This document shows, in pieces, positions 1 to 11,339 of a stretch of DNA of 64,000 bases. The stretch's first letter is position 1. Each line of letters starts with the position of its first letter. The stretch is taken from positions 148,229,241 to 148,293,240 of the forward strand of contig CM043945.1 of the NCBI GenBank assembly GCA_014529385.2, in the 5' to 3' direction. The notes under the pieces are model-generated. The model searched no databases. It was not told where the DNA came from and saw only the letters and a program-made list of their open reading frames with translations. This DNA comes from Adiantum capillus-veneris. Taxonomy: Eukaryota; Streptophyta; Polypodiopsida; Polypodiales; Pteridaceae. The translations under genes were made by a program, and so were the position numbers.

Positions 1-929
1 GCCAACGTGGATGTTAGGAGCATCTCCATAGATTCGAGTTAATGGGGAGCGTAGACCGAGTGGGACAAAAGTTTTTTCAATGGGTTTCATTAGGAGGAAT
101 CTATGGTGATTCAATTGCATGACTATATGAGCTTGAATTTGCACCCAATTCAATCGAATGGAAGAGGGTTAAATGAGAATGATTTGAGTCAGGTAGTGCA
201 TCCCACCAAGAGAATCATTAGAGTTTGAAAAGGCCAAAGGTATGCAAAACATACTCAAAATTCAATCATGTGAAACGTGGAAACCTAAAGGATGGACATT
301 TTAGACAAGGGATCACCCAAAGTATATATGGCCTGACAGGGAGCTTCTAAAGGTGTAGCAACTAGCTACAAATTTCAAAATTGAAAATTGGCACAGTTTT
401 ATAAGCCTAGTTGCCCCCCTACATATATGTGGGGTGATGAATCAAAATCTTTAGAAAAGGACAACTAGCTATATAGTATGACACTCATCTCTTGCTTTGA
501 GGTTGCATAGGGCTCTCCCCATTATATTAAACCTTTTGTTAAGGGTTTAACAATGGGTTATTTGCTTTCTTTGAGGATTTGAAGGGTTTAACAATGAGTA
601 ATTTGCTTGCTTTGAGGGCTCATTAAAAGGGGCACCACTTGGTTTTGCCTAATTTAATAGCAATTTGCTTGATTTGAGGGCTGCTTAAGAGCTGGTGTAC
701 AATTAGTATTAGTCAATTAGTATTAGTCAATTGCTCAGGGCCTTTGGATTGGTTTGAGGGTTGGTTTGTGGTAGTTGTTTTGCCAAAGTGTTTTGTGTTG
801 TGCTTTCAAAGCATATGGATTTGGGCCCTTGGGAGGGGTACAATTCAAAGAAAGCGCGAGGCAATGTTCGCAAAAACCCAAGGTTTAGTCTACATGTTGT
901 ACATGCTCATATGGTAAAACAAGGTGAAG
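1..929. other. non-coding stretch, no gene recognised
   Basis: AT-rich DNA without a convincing ORF in any frame. Short degenerate direct repeats occur within it (see 541-682) and a 14-bp tandem duplication lies near 701-728. I see no element termini or protein similarity. Confidence 0.6.
541..682. repeat. short degenerate tandem repeat
   Basis: A phrase of about 36 bp beginning AAGGGTTTAACAATG and ending TTTGCTTTCTTTGAGG occurs at 541-576 and again at 584-619. A shorter relative (AATTTGCTTGATTTGAGGG) ends near 680. The period is about 43 bp and the copies differ by several substitutions, so the duplication is not recent. Confidence 0.6.
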
Positions 930-2012
930 AGGCATGAAGGCCTGTTAAGTTAAGGGGGGAATGAGATCTAGCCTATGAAAAGTAAGTTTAAATGAGTGTC
1001 TACAATCAATTTTTATTGTGTTTGGATATAAAATTATAATATCCATTATATATATATATATATATATATATTCACAAATGGTTCCTATATTAGAAAAGGC
1101 CCCACTTAAATAATAAGGTGACAGACGCACATTGCACAGTATCATTTATATATAAAAAAAAACTAAAATAAAAGAATAAATTATATTATTCATTATACAT
1201 ACATTATATGCATACACAAACTAAATTCACAAGGGTCTGCGGCAAAAACCTCTTACTCTTCTTCCACTTCTCTCTTCATCCACAAGGGATGGAGGTAGCT
1301 CTATGAAATTTATTCTATACGACTTTGACGTCCAATGAGCTGTACTGTAGTGTGTGTTGTTGAGTACATAGATGTTGGATTCAATTCAATCACACTGATC
1401 CACATTTTGTGTTGAAAAGTGGACGGTAGAACTGGTCTTCCGAGAGGGGGAAGGCGTGCTAATGTTTTTGTGGGTCCAGAGAAGTGTAATATTCTTTTGT
1501 GCCAATGGACAACCTCCATGTTGAAGGCACATTCCTTTCTGAGTGTTTTACATCCGCTCTCGTGAACCCAATCATAATCTCGAATGGTTTATATATTAGA
1601 AAAGGCTCCACTTAATTAATATTGTGAGAGGTGCACATTACACATTATTATTTGAAAACAAAATAAAATAAAATAAATAATAAATAATAAATAATAAAAC
1701 ACATTAAAAACTAAAACAAAAGAATATATTAATGCTTTCATTAGAAAAGATAGATTTAATAAGCATACAAAATAATAAACCAATTTAATAATTTAATAAA
1801 ATGAATCTTTGTGAATTCTTTAAATAATAAGGTGAAGGCCTAGTAAGTTAAGGGGAGATGAGGGAGAGTAAGTTTAAATGCAAACCCATAATCACATGAA
1901 ATTTTTATTGTTTTAATATAAAATTGTAGTACACATATATAATCACAAGTAGTTTATTTATTACCAAACGGCCCACTTCAATAATATGAAAGGTCACATT
2001 GCAAATCAACCT
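930..2012. repeat. three diverged copies of a dispersed repeat
   Basis: Two full copies (about 930-1145 and 1838-2012) share the order GAAGGCCT..TAAGTTAAGGGG, AGTAAGTTTAAATG, TTTTTATTGT, ATATAAAATT, then a GGCCCACTT-type block and ACATTGCA. A third partial copy (about 1575-1660) has only the last block, TTAGAAAAGGC..CACTTAA..CACATTACACA. All are in the same orientation and clearly diverged. They could be MITE or LTR remnants; no terminal inverted repeats or target duplications could be fixed. Confidence 0.55.
1046..1071. repeat. (TA)n microsatellite
   Basis: About 13 uninterrupted TA units, located inside the first copy of the 930-1145 repeat; the copy at 1838-2012 has only a short ATATAT here, so the array expanded after duplication. 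Confidence 0.9.
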
Positions 2013-3913
2013 TTTTTGAAATGAAATAAAATGAGAAAGAAGTAAAATAAAAAAAATATACAAAAAATATTACTAAAACAGTGAAATGAACTTTTACCTG
2101 AAAAAAAAACTTTTTATCAATACCTCATATCATGGAATCAAACTCCTATGAATACACTTGGTAATCCAAAAAGGTGAATGCAACTTTGAAAAATAGCATT
2201 TAAAAGATTATGATGTCTTTCTATTCACTAGACGCTCAAGGCTTTTTTGGACACTTGTCAAGCAAAGAAATTTAAACGACCTTCACCCTAAGTGCACTAA
2301 GGCATTTAACAGGCCCAAAACCCAAGGTTTGGTGTGGCTTTAATTGGCTAAAATTGCAAAAACTTTGCTAGGTTCTAAAACCTAACAAATTATAGCGCAA
2401 ATACATGCAATTGCTTCAACTTCAAACTTTATTTTTTGCTTTCTAGAAGAAGCCTTAGAGGAGAGCTGAATTAGGCATACTTTCAATGTTTTCAGTGTGA
2501 TGATTGAGACTTACCTTAAATGTTATTTTGGTTTTAAAATATGAGGTAGATTTTTTTATTTCACCTTTCAAAACACATCCTGACATGTCTTGACTTTTCT
2601 TGCATTCTATTGTTTTAGAACGCAGAAGTGAAGCTTTACCTTGCATAATTCTAGAAAATTCTATACATACACACATGCACACACAAATGTATATATATAT
2701 ATATATATATATACTTATTTATTTAGTTATTTATATAAAATTTTTACATATATATTTATGTTTACACACAGACATACATGAATACCTTTCATCTCACAGC
2801 CTCACATGGATCAAGACGTTTCTTGCATTTTATAGCTTAATTCTAGTTAGTGTGCGAGAAAGTCTCTTTTATTAAGCGACCATCAACTGAGTTTCCTCCT
2901 TGCAAAGAAGCAAACCGGAAAAACTAGCAAAATTTTCAAGATTTTTGAACTATTTTCTCTTATACTTCACCGGTTTTTTTTTCTTACCATGGTTTGTAAT
3001 CGGCTTGTGTTCATTTTCAACAAGCTCAAGGCTAAGCTGAGGCAATCCTTTTTCAAACACGAATTCCAATAAACTCAACCTAATGATTTTATTACTTTCT
3101 TATTGTTTTAGAAAGTCACTATGACCCTTTCACTCGTTTTGATTGCATAAGGCCTTAGGAAGGGTTGTTGGATAGACAGTTTCTATGGGATGTAGGCAGC
3201 TGTGGACCATTGGATCAAGCTTGCTTATTAGTACCACATGGCAACAAACCTTGTATTTTACTATTTCTTATAAGGCCTTGTGAGAGGGTGTTGACATTTA
3301 TGTACCTCTCTCTCTCTAAAGAAGAGAGACATTGAGCATTGGATGGTCACACACAATCTTTCTCAACAGTCTTTTTTTTTCCAATTTGTTACAATGCTTC
3401 TAAGTGTTTTATTTTTCCATTATTTTTTATGTTTTTAGACTATGTTGTAGTCAGAATAGTTAATTGCTACACTTGTTCTAAAACACAAAGAAACCTCTTT
3501 TTATGAAATTACTTTCACCTTGTTTTCTTCTTGTTTGGTGTGTGTGCGCATGTATGTGTGTGTTTACAATATCCACAATAAGATGCAAAGCTGCTCGGTG
3601 GGCTTTCAAAAAGTACTAAAAAATTAAGAGAGAATGAGGTTTTGATAGATCAAAAAATATGTACATTTTTTATGTGTTCAAGAAAAAGGGTTGAACTTCT
3701 CTCTCTCTCTCATCTCATCTATCTGATGCATCATGAGAAAGCTTTGTACATGTCAAGATCTTAGTAAAAGACAACATAAACTTAGTTTTGCGGGTCCGTC
3801 CATTATAAAAATTAGGCAATGTGGTGTTAGCCTATAGTAAAACGGTCTACAATGACTCCAAAAAATCAAGACTTTTGAGGCTACCTCTTCTTGTAATGAT
3901 GTCCAACTCACAG

Positions 3914-3916
<3 letters not shown>
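2013..3916. other. non-coding stretch, no gene recognised
   Basis: AT-rich sequence with an (AT)n tract at about 2691-2713 and short CA/TG runs near 2670-2690 and 3538-3563. Small ORFs here consist mostly of simple-sequence translation and have no recognisable domain. Confidence 0.6.

Positions 3917-3963
<47 letters not shown>
3917..3963. repeat. (GA)n microsatellite
   Basis: About 23 uninterrupted GA units ending immediately before the first long direct repeat (3995-5228). Confidence 0.95.
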
Positions 3964-3967
<4 letters not shown>

Positions 3968-3994
3968 CTCTCTATTTTCTTTGCCTACACACAA

Positions 3995-5228
3995 CAACCC
4001 TAATTCAACTTGATTTTGAGAGAAAAATTTTAGAGTGATAAGAAGTTGAAGAGCCAACTTCCAATATTCAAGAAGCATTATAACGGAGTGTTTCTTTTCT
4101 TTTGTGGTTGACGATGAAAGTGTGGGCTTTTGGGTCTCTCTAATTGGGCAGTCGTGCCATCACTTGGTAACTAGCACCAATTGTCTCTCTCTTTACAAAC
4201 ACCCATCTTAGGTACAAACGCCCATCTTAGGATCAATCACACGTCACCAGATCCCCCTCGCTTAACTTTTTCTCAATAGCAAAGTTTGGATGGTTTCGAG
4301 TCCTAAGAGGTAAATTATGTGCCTGCTATTTGGGGCCATAGCTAGGAGGAATCTCACAAGGTACTGCACAGGGCATTTGGTAGCAAAAGGCAAACATTTT
4401 GTTTCAGGAGTAGGTGGCAGGAGAGAAAATTAATCAACTTGTTTGTTGGAACCACACCAGATTCCATGTATACCTTAAGAAAAATGAAAAGAGAAAGGGA
4501 TGAGGACAGTTGCATCACACTCGTGGGGCAAGCAAGAGGAAACAAGAAGAGGTGAAGGAAGAGGAGCATGGAAACACTTGCATGGGTAAGAGGCACATGG
4601 AGCCAAGGGGATTTACTAATGTGGCAGCTTGGAAAGCAGCACGAAGAGAAAAGACTAGAGGGTAGGGTGTGCATGTCTTTTTCTTTAATGATTGTGCACA
4701 TTTTGTAGACAGTGTGTCGATTTGGCCACATGTCTTAGACTTTGTTTAGACAGCATAGTATGGAGAGGGCTTTGGAACCTACTTTTTCACTTGAAAATTA
4801 GTGAGTACAAGCCCCATCCAAGGCAAGTAGTTTTTCAGTAATGGACTTCTTGCACTTTTCATTGCCAGCTATGTGTTGCAGCTATCTCCAAGCTTAGCTG
4901 ATTGGATGCTGAGGAGAGATCCACCCAAGGGCAGCAGTCTGAGCAAGCCGTAATACCTATAGGTGACCTTGGGTATAAGACAACATGCCACTTTAGCATG
5001 AGAAGCTTTGTGTGCAAGAATAATGTAGTTCTAGGAGCACAAATTCACAGGTCCACAATGGAACCCACTGCATGTTCATGTGCTTCTGAACTCTCCAAAA
5101 GTCTTGCTCAAGCACCCATCTAGGTTCAAATGCAAAGGGTGAGGTTTTGATAGGTTTTAACAAAGCAAAGCTTTCAATGCATGGAATCTCATGAGATTCC
5201 ACACAATGGAAAGTGGAATTTAGTGAGG
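3995..5228. repeat. long direct repeat, copy 1
   Basis: This block is repeated in the same orientation at 12747-13548. The alignment begins at TAATTCAACTTGATTTTGAG and ends just past a CAATGGAAAGTG motif. Copy 1 holds about 360 bp (roughly 4737-5098) that copy 2 lacks; both edges of that segment carry GTCTT, so a microhomology deletion in copy 2 is the simplest reading. Near the right end is a perfect 20-bp palindrome (5182-5201). Small ORFs exist but none is conserved between copies. The pair could be old LTRs of a large element or a segmental duplication; TG..CA ends were not found. Confidence 0.75.
5182..5201. other. perfect 20-bp palindrome in direct repeat copy 1
   Basis: TGGAATCTCATGAGATTCCA is its own reverse complement. 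The equivalent site in copy 2 (13505-13524) has four changed bases that all preserve pairing: one C-G pair becomes A-T and two pairs become G-T wobbles. Confidence 0.85.
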
Positions 5229-5752
5229 TATACTTTAAGGTAAAAAAAGATGGGGATTGTAGGACGAGTCATGCATGATTAATTGAAACAACTTAGAAAA
5301 CACTAAAGATGAAGATGGCTTATAGGTGGGTAGGGTACGCAAGGTTGTGATGATGGGGCCGCCTACAGACTTTCGATGAGGTAGGTTGGGGCTAAGGTGT
5401 GGGCCCAGTGTGGGCACTAAGCGCTAGGTATTGAAGGTGCATGTCCCTCCTTGTGATTCTGCCTGAGGCCACTAGCCACATAGCTCTTTTCCGATGATGA
5501 CCCAATCCCGTCCCCCCTGGGTGACAGTTCGTGTGTTCTCGCCACCTTTGGAAAATTGATGCAACCCATCCTTGACTTGGGTTAGTGGTGGTTTTTCCAT
5601 AGAAATACTAGTGGCTTATTTTGGCCTTGAGAATAGACGTGGTCATTAAAAACAATCACGCTCAATTGAGCTTAGAGAATAGTTGCTCTCTTCTCGAGTA
5701 GCACCCACTCCCATTGGCTTGAGATGCACCGTGTAGACCCCGAGGATCCTGT
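5229..5752. other. non-coding stretch, no gene recognised
   Basis: Sequence between the first long direct repeat and the plus-strand LINE ORF1 remnant. It may hold the 5' leader of that LINE remnant, but I see no independent evidence. Confidence 0.5.
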
Positions 5753-6600
5753 CAAGTGCTCGGATATTCCAATGGTCATATGGAGCCCTCACCCAAAGTT
5801 TCCTATGTGGAGGTGGTGATAGGGTCCAAGGGGCTGACAAAAGATAACCCTCCTAGTTCTAAGGGCACTAGCACTCAAGGTAGAGGTCGGGGATCAAACA
5901 TCTCGGATACTAACAATAGCGGCAAGGTAGAGGTCAGGGATCAAACATCTTGGATACTACCAATAGCGGCCATAAAAGGACTACATCCTTGAATATGATG
6001 GAGGTTAAAGACCAAAAAACTCAATTAGAAAAGGTGTTGTCCACAACTCTGGGTGTAGTGATGTTTGAGCCGAGGCTTGACGAGGCGAGGACACCGACTA
6101 CTGCCATGGATGGTGGCAAGGGTGACAAAGCCTTCTAGATTCTTAAGAAGACGATCTCGCAAAGGGTGGATGTGGAAAAATGCTATCATTGTGGCTGCAC
6201 CTCCATCTTTAATCAAGAGACAACTAGCCAAACTAGCCAACTCGATGCTAGTGTTTAGTTGCATGGGTAGAGTCCCGTCAAAACCTGAACTTATCAAGTG
6301 GCTCTACAGTTTCAATGTCCTAAATCAAGGTAGGTAAGTGGATTTTGCCAAGTACAAAAGGGTTATTTTGAGTTCAATTCAACGACTCAATAATAGCATT
6401 CGAGGTCCTAGACAAAAGTCCACTATTCTTCTCAATTGTTTGACGGCTTGTGTGCTTCCTTGGGATCCCTTTTTAAATCCCCCAACTCCTTCAAGGATTG
6501 ATGCTCGATGTGGGTGGAGTTTCTTAGCCTCCCTCTCTAAGCAAGCATTTGTAGCGAGCTTTTTTCCTCTTAAAGCACACTTTTTTCCTCTTCTTTCTTA
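5753..6600 (+). pseudogene. LINE ORF1 (DUF4283-like) remnant
   Basis: Pieces of an ORF1 protein of a plant LINE, the RNA-binding chaperone partner of the reverse transcriptase. The N-terminal part (from 5756) has a KVSYVEVV stretch typical of the leader. Around 6200-6340 a segment with GRVPSKPELIKWL matches the DUF4283 pattern, and the minus-strand LINE has a matching stretch (PRQPVEVLRSWV, about 12190). Further on, LPWDPF and WVEFLSLPL, in different frames near 6460-6540, fit the next part of the same domain. Several frameshifts separate the pieces. A 47-bp tandem duplication (5881-5974) adds one of them. The remnant ends in the CT array at 6653. The assignment rests on short motifs. Confidence 0.45.
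5879..5974 (+). repeat. 47-bp tandem duplication inside the LINE ORF1 remnant
   Basis: TAGAGGTC..GGATCAAACATCT..GGATACTA occurs at 5881 and again at 5928 with only a few differences. 47 is not a multiple of three, so the duplication shifts the reading frame. Confidence 0.85.
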
Positions 6601-6650
6601 AGTTTCATATTTAACAAAAACAGGTCGCTCCAAGAGCTTTTGGAGCGATT

Positions 6651-6652
<2 letters not shown>

Positions 6653-6687
<35 letters not shown>

Positions 6688-6714
6688 ATCCCCCTTTGAG
6701 TCTCTCCACTTGTA

Positions 6715-6762
<48 letters not shown>

Positions 6763-6803
6763 TCTATCTCTATACATCTCTCTTCCTTTTCCTCCCAATC
6801 CTT

Positions 6804-6866
<63 letters not shown>

Positions 6867-6986
6867 GATACACACACACACACACATATACATATACATA
6901 TATATATATGTGTGTGTGTGTGTATATATATATGTGTGTGTGTGTATATATCTATATATATGTGTGTGTGTGTGTATGTATGTATA

Positions 6987-7029
<43 letters not shown>

Positions 7030-7060
7030 ATGAGCCTCTCTCTCTCTCTCTCTTCATGAG
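6653..7060. repeat. compound (CT)n / (TA)n / (CA)n / (TG)n microsatellite
   Basis: Several long CT runs (about 6660-6690, 6718-6760, 6806-6842, 6990-7027, 7036-7052), interrupted by TA (6842-6868), CA (6871-6884) and alternating TGTG/TATA blocks (6896-6985). The phrase CTCTTCATGAGCCTC occurs twice at the right edge. The ORFs it produces (SLSLSL, RERERE, YIYIYI) are simple-sequence artefacts. It separates the plus-strand ORF1 remnant from the 3' end of the minus-strand LINE. Confidence 0.95.
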
Positions 7061-7254
7061 CCTCCTCAAACCTTCTAGTAGAGTGTTGAATGTCATTAGC
7101 TAGTTCCTGAATCCAATCATGAAACAAATTTTAATCATCCATCTTGGAGTAATATTTCAATGAATCTTTGATAACTACCACTTTGGTCCTGTATATCCTT
7201 GCTCAAACTTGAGGCACAAAACACCCATCAAATAACACCTTCAAACTAGGTGCC

Positions 7255-8398
7255 TAGTAGTTATCAATGAAAACAGCGGAGTTCCTGAACAACCAGATGA
7301 CGGAAGGAAATTCAGCTCTATTTTTGTTCCAGAATTCAAAGAGGAGCCTGAATGAGTCTCCTAAAAGAAGTTGTTTCCAGTTGGGGTGACATCATAGAGT
7401 TTTGAATAGGGGTTGAATGATAGGCATATTAGTTGGGCAATTGAGAAAAAGGTGAGGAATGTTGATCTCTTGCACCTAGGGCATATATCATCACTTTGGC
7501 ATGCCCTCCTACTCCTATCACCAGCCTAGAGGACTCTGTGGAGAATGAACCACAATAGAAGAGATGGCTTAGGCTAGATAAATCTCTGCTAGATAGCCTA
7601 AAACTTGTATTTCCATTGCTTCCCATCCAGAGACACATGCCACCTCCTATTAACAGTGATGTGAAAAGGAGGATCCAACTTGTTACTCCAAGTGGGAGGA
7701 CCGTTGAGGGCCGCCCCCTCCTCCACCTTATGTCTCTAGATGAAGGGGGATTGAAGGCCTCAAAAATCCACAATAGGTCCCTGGGAGAAAGAAGGGTCAA
7801 GAGCTGAATCTCCCAAGGTTGCAGATTGTCTATGGTGAGAAGTTGGTCTACAGTGTGATAGCTTTTAGCTGAAGGGTTCCAGAGATCACCCCAAGTACTA
7901 AACCCTTTGTTGTGAATTCTCCTCAATGTTCTGGATTGGACTTTTGTGACTTGAGGGATAGGTTCCCTAGACCTCCAGATAGACTCTCCTTTTCTAATCC
8001 CCAGGTTCTTCCTATGAGACTGTGATCGAATTCAAGACGGGGTCTGCATCTGTTCCAAGCTTTCCAAATTGATTTGAGTAAGGATGATCCAACATGAGTA
8101 ATTTCCACTGGGCCAAAGAAGATAGTGTTCCAAGGGAGGTTATTCCAGAGCTTGTGGTCTTTGATGTAGAATCCTTGATGTTTGTGAACAACAGAGTGGA
8201 CCATTTGGATTCTGGATGGTCCAAAGCTCTGATTACAATTTTACTGAAAAGTTTGTCTGTCCAATTCTTAATGTTTCTTACCCCTAATCCTCCCAGTTTC
8301 TTGGGGAGAGTGCAAATGTCCCAGTAAACCTTAGATGCACCTTTCTTGAAAGGATCACCTTCCCATAATTGTTTTTTTGCAAATCTCAATGATTTCAT
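7255..8398 (-). pseudogene. LINE ORF2 C-terminal (zf-RVT-like) region
   Basis: The piece at 8012-8398 begins LRFAKKQLWEG and has the PKKLGGLGVRNIKNWT block, the conserved region that follows RT in plant LINEs (usually GGLGI..L). The next piece (7429-7926) covers the zinc-binding tail, with LSHLFYCG in the place of the usual EHLFFxC. A further fragment near 7265-7345 (FEFWNKNRAEFP, VIWLFRNSAVF) is the last part of ORF2. Three or more frameshifts are needed to connect the pieces. Confidence 0.75.
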
Positions 8399-8560
8399 TG
8401 AGATGAGAATTTGGAGGTCTTCAGCAACTGAGAAAGAAAATTAGATATGTATATATAAAGTGATTTATAGCCATCACTCTCCCTGCTATGATAGCTTGGA
8501 AACCGAACCATGTGTTTAGTCTATCTCTGAACTTTTGTATGACCCAATCCCATCTTTGTC

Positions 8561-10163
8561 TCACGGAAACTCCAAACGAAAGGGGATGCCAAGTAGCCTA
8601 AATATCCATCCTTCTAGAATAATCTTGCACCCTTGGTCAACCATCCAATTGGGGATAGGAGAGATGAATGATCTGACACCTATCTTTGAGTGGTTAATCC
8701 TTGAGCCTGAAGCTGAACAGAAAATGGAAATTGCTTTCCAAAAGTTCCTGAGAGACTGACCATCATTGTTCAGTAGGCCATTAGTGTCATTAGCAAACTG
8801 GGATAAGCATTGTTGCTGCGAATTGGGGAGTGTAATGCCTTCAATAAGCTTCTCCTCCATCCAACCTTTAGCCAAGCAGTTAAGCCCATCCCCTACCACA
8901 TCAAATAGAAGGGGGGCTAGAGGGCATCCTTGTCTCACAGACCTATTGAGGATGAAAGATTCATAAAGCATTCCATTCCTAGCAACTTTAGCATGTGCAT
9001 TGCCAAAAAGAGGTCTTACATAGTTGACTTGATTCTCTCCAAAGACCATATGAGATAGGCTATCCAAGATAAAGGACAACTAGCTTGTCATAAGCCTTGT
9101 CATAATCAACTTTTACGAAAACAAAGTCCTGGCTAGATTCCTCAGTATATTCTATAACTATTCAAAATTCTTCTTCCCTTGATGAAGCCCTTATGATCTT
9201 CATTTATCCATTTGGACATGTGAATTGACAATCTGTTGGCTATTGCCTTAGCAAGAATTTTGTAGCTATAGTTAACATGGCCAAGGGTCTCCAGTTACCT
9301 AGGTCCTCTTTTGGGCCTCTTGTGCAGCAGCTTAATTACTCTTGTATTAACCAAATTAGGTAGAGCTTTGAATTTGACTACTTCTTCCCAAACTTTAAGC
9401 AGGCACGGAGTGAGCACTTCTTTATAGCACTAGAAGAATTTTGATGGCAAACAATCCAGCCTGGGAGTCTTGTTTGGCTTAAGGGCTTCAATGGCTAACT
9501 TTATCTCAACCTTGCCTTAAGGAGAGTCAACTAGGGGGATGTATTCCCTTGGAATGACTTTGTTTTTTTATTTCAAAATTAGTGCCCTGTTTATAGCAGT
9601 CTCTTTTGAGATTACTTCCTTTAGGCTAAACAGCTTTTCAAAGTGGTTCTTGACAAAATCCAAATTAGTGCTCTATTTACAACAGTCTCTTCTAAGATTA
9701 ATTCCTTTGGGCTGAATAGATTTCCAAAGTGGTTCTTGACAAACTCCAAATTTTGTTCCTCAAAGGAGGTAGTTCTTGAATCAATAGTGAAGAGAGGAAC
9801 GATTTCTTTGGAAAATTAGTGCCCTGTTTATAGCAGTCTCTTTTGAGATTACTTCCTTTGGGCTAAACAGCTTTTCAAAGTGGTTCTTGACAAAATCCAA
9901 ATTAGTGCTCTATTTACAACAGTCTCTTCTAAGATTAATTCCTTTGGGCTAAACAGATTTCCAAAGTGGTTCTTGACAAACTCCAAATTTTGTTCCTCAA
10001 AGGAGGTATGTTCTTGAATCAATAGTGAAGAGAGGAATGATTTCTTTGGAATTATTCTTTCTAAGGCTCCTAAACATATCCATTGAAGTTCTATCAGCAT
10101 TGTGCCAGCCAACCACTCTTTAAAAATACAGGCGGGCATGCTGAAGAGAAAGGTCCTCCTCAC
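8561..10163 (-). pseudogene. LINE ORF2 reverse transcriptase remnant
   Basis: Reverse transcriptase of the LINE. The upstream piece (9849-10163) covers the region before the fingers (VKNHFGNLFSPKE). The core (8561-9079) has the family-typical RQGCPLAPLLFDVVGDGLN block and NHSKIGVRSF. The active-site motif expected as FADD reads QFANDTNG, so the first catalytic aspartate is an asparagine. Between them (9575-10048) the coding DNA is amplified by nested tandem duplications, which destroys the frame. Other frames between 9080 and 9570 carry the palm region. Confidence 0.8.
9575..10048. repeat. nested tandem duplication inside the LINE reverse transcriptase
   Basis: A 237-bp unit starting AAAATTAGTGCC is repeated at 9575 and 9812 with only about five differences. 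Inside each unit is an older 86-bp duplication (9576 and 9662 in the first unit) that differs more. Thus an 86-bp duplication occurred first and the doubled segment was then duplicated again. It falls in coding DNA that should be single-copy. Confidence 0.9.
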
Positions 10164-10550
10164 CTCTGATCTGGTTCCTTAGAGTCAACATTTGATTTTG
10201 GACCGAAAACTCTCCTACCAGGGAAACTTCCAATATGCAAAGCTCTTCATACATATTGTCCTTATTTTTCTTGGTGAAAGTAACTTCCTTTTTTATGTTA
10301 ATTAGGAATTGTTGGGACTTTTTGACTGCCTTGTTCTAGATTTTTGTAGGAGTTTCATTCTAAGCAAACGCCTATGACCAAATCCTAGAAATCCCATCTG
10401 TAACTTCAGGTCTAGAAAATAGAAGAGGGCCAGTATGGAACCAGATATTTCTCAGCTTTGAAGCTTTATCATCAAATGTTATTTAACAACGGGTAATTAT
10501 GTGAAGCACATGAGGTAAACTTTGGCCTAGCTTTGACTCTATTGAACTTG

Positions 10551-11165
10551 TTAGCAGTTTCCATGGAAAAATAACACCTGTTGTCTAGCTTTTCTAGCAA
10601 GGTGGTCCCGATTGTAGTTTGTCCAGGTAAAGCTACACTCAATTCTTGCATCCCATAGATCCAGCTTCTCTTTGCAATTGTCGCAGGAATCTTTCTCTAG
10701 ACCTTGTATAGTTTGGCCCAATCTGAGGAACTTGTCCTCCAAAGTCTCCACCATATTAAAATTTCCTAGTAGAATCACTGGGCCCTAGAAATGAGAGAGC
10801 TCCTCTCAAATTTGAGACCTATTGGAGGCAAGGCCACTAGCATACACCAAGATTAGGTCACAATCCAAAGGGTGGGGGAGATGAATAGAGCACCAGTAAT
10901 GGTGGTTCTGACTGGTGGAGCTCAAATCTGAAGCAAATTCCTTTTTGAGGCCAATTGCTGTAACTCCTGAACCCCTTGTGTGACAAGACGTGACCCAAAC
11001 CAGATCTAGATGAACTTCTTTAAGGCTCATGTTCAGGTCTTCCCCTTCCACCTTGATTTTTTGGAGGGGAGAGATGTCCACTGGGTTGTTGTGTAGCCAT
11101 TGGTTAATTTTTTTGGTTTTGGAGGGATTAGAGATGTCCTTCACATTCCATCTTAGTACCTTCAT
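10551..11165 (-). pseudogene. LINE ORF2 endonuclease domain remnant
   Basis: Apurinic-like endonuclease that nicks the target DNA to start target-primed reverse transcription. The piece starting at 11165 opens with MKVLRWNVKDIS, matching the usual WNVRGL start of plant LINE endonucleases. After a break the piece at 10551-10778 begins LLGNFNM, matching the GDFN catalytic motif with the aspartate changed to asparagine, followed by FTWTNY, another family motif. Stops between the two pieces and the lost aspartate indicate a non-functional enzyme. Confidence 0.75.
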
Positions 11166-11339
11166 CTATTACTCTATTTTTCCCTTTGTCTTGTTGACTC
11201 CTAGAAGGAGCACGTATCATTGTAGAGTGTGCTCTCTTGTTATCTCTATGGATTTACATAGGTTATGGTTCAAGATTGGAGTTCAGTTATTTAAGGGGAA
11301 GGTGCAAACATTGGTTTAAATTAGGCATTCTCTCCTTTT

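Noticed and set aside
6570-7103. ORFs with RERERE and YIYIYI segments
   Set aside because: Simple-sequence artefacts of the CT/TA/TG array; only the ORF1-like motifs before 6600 were kept.
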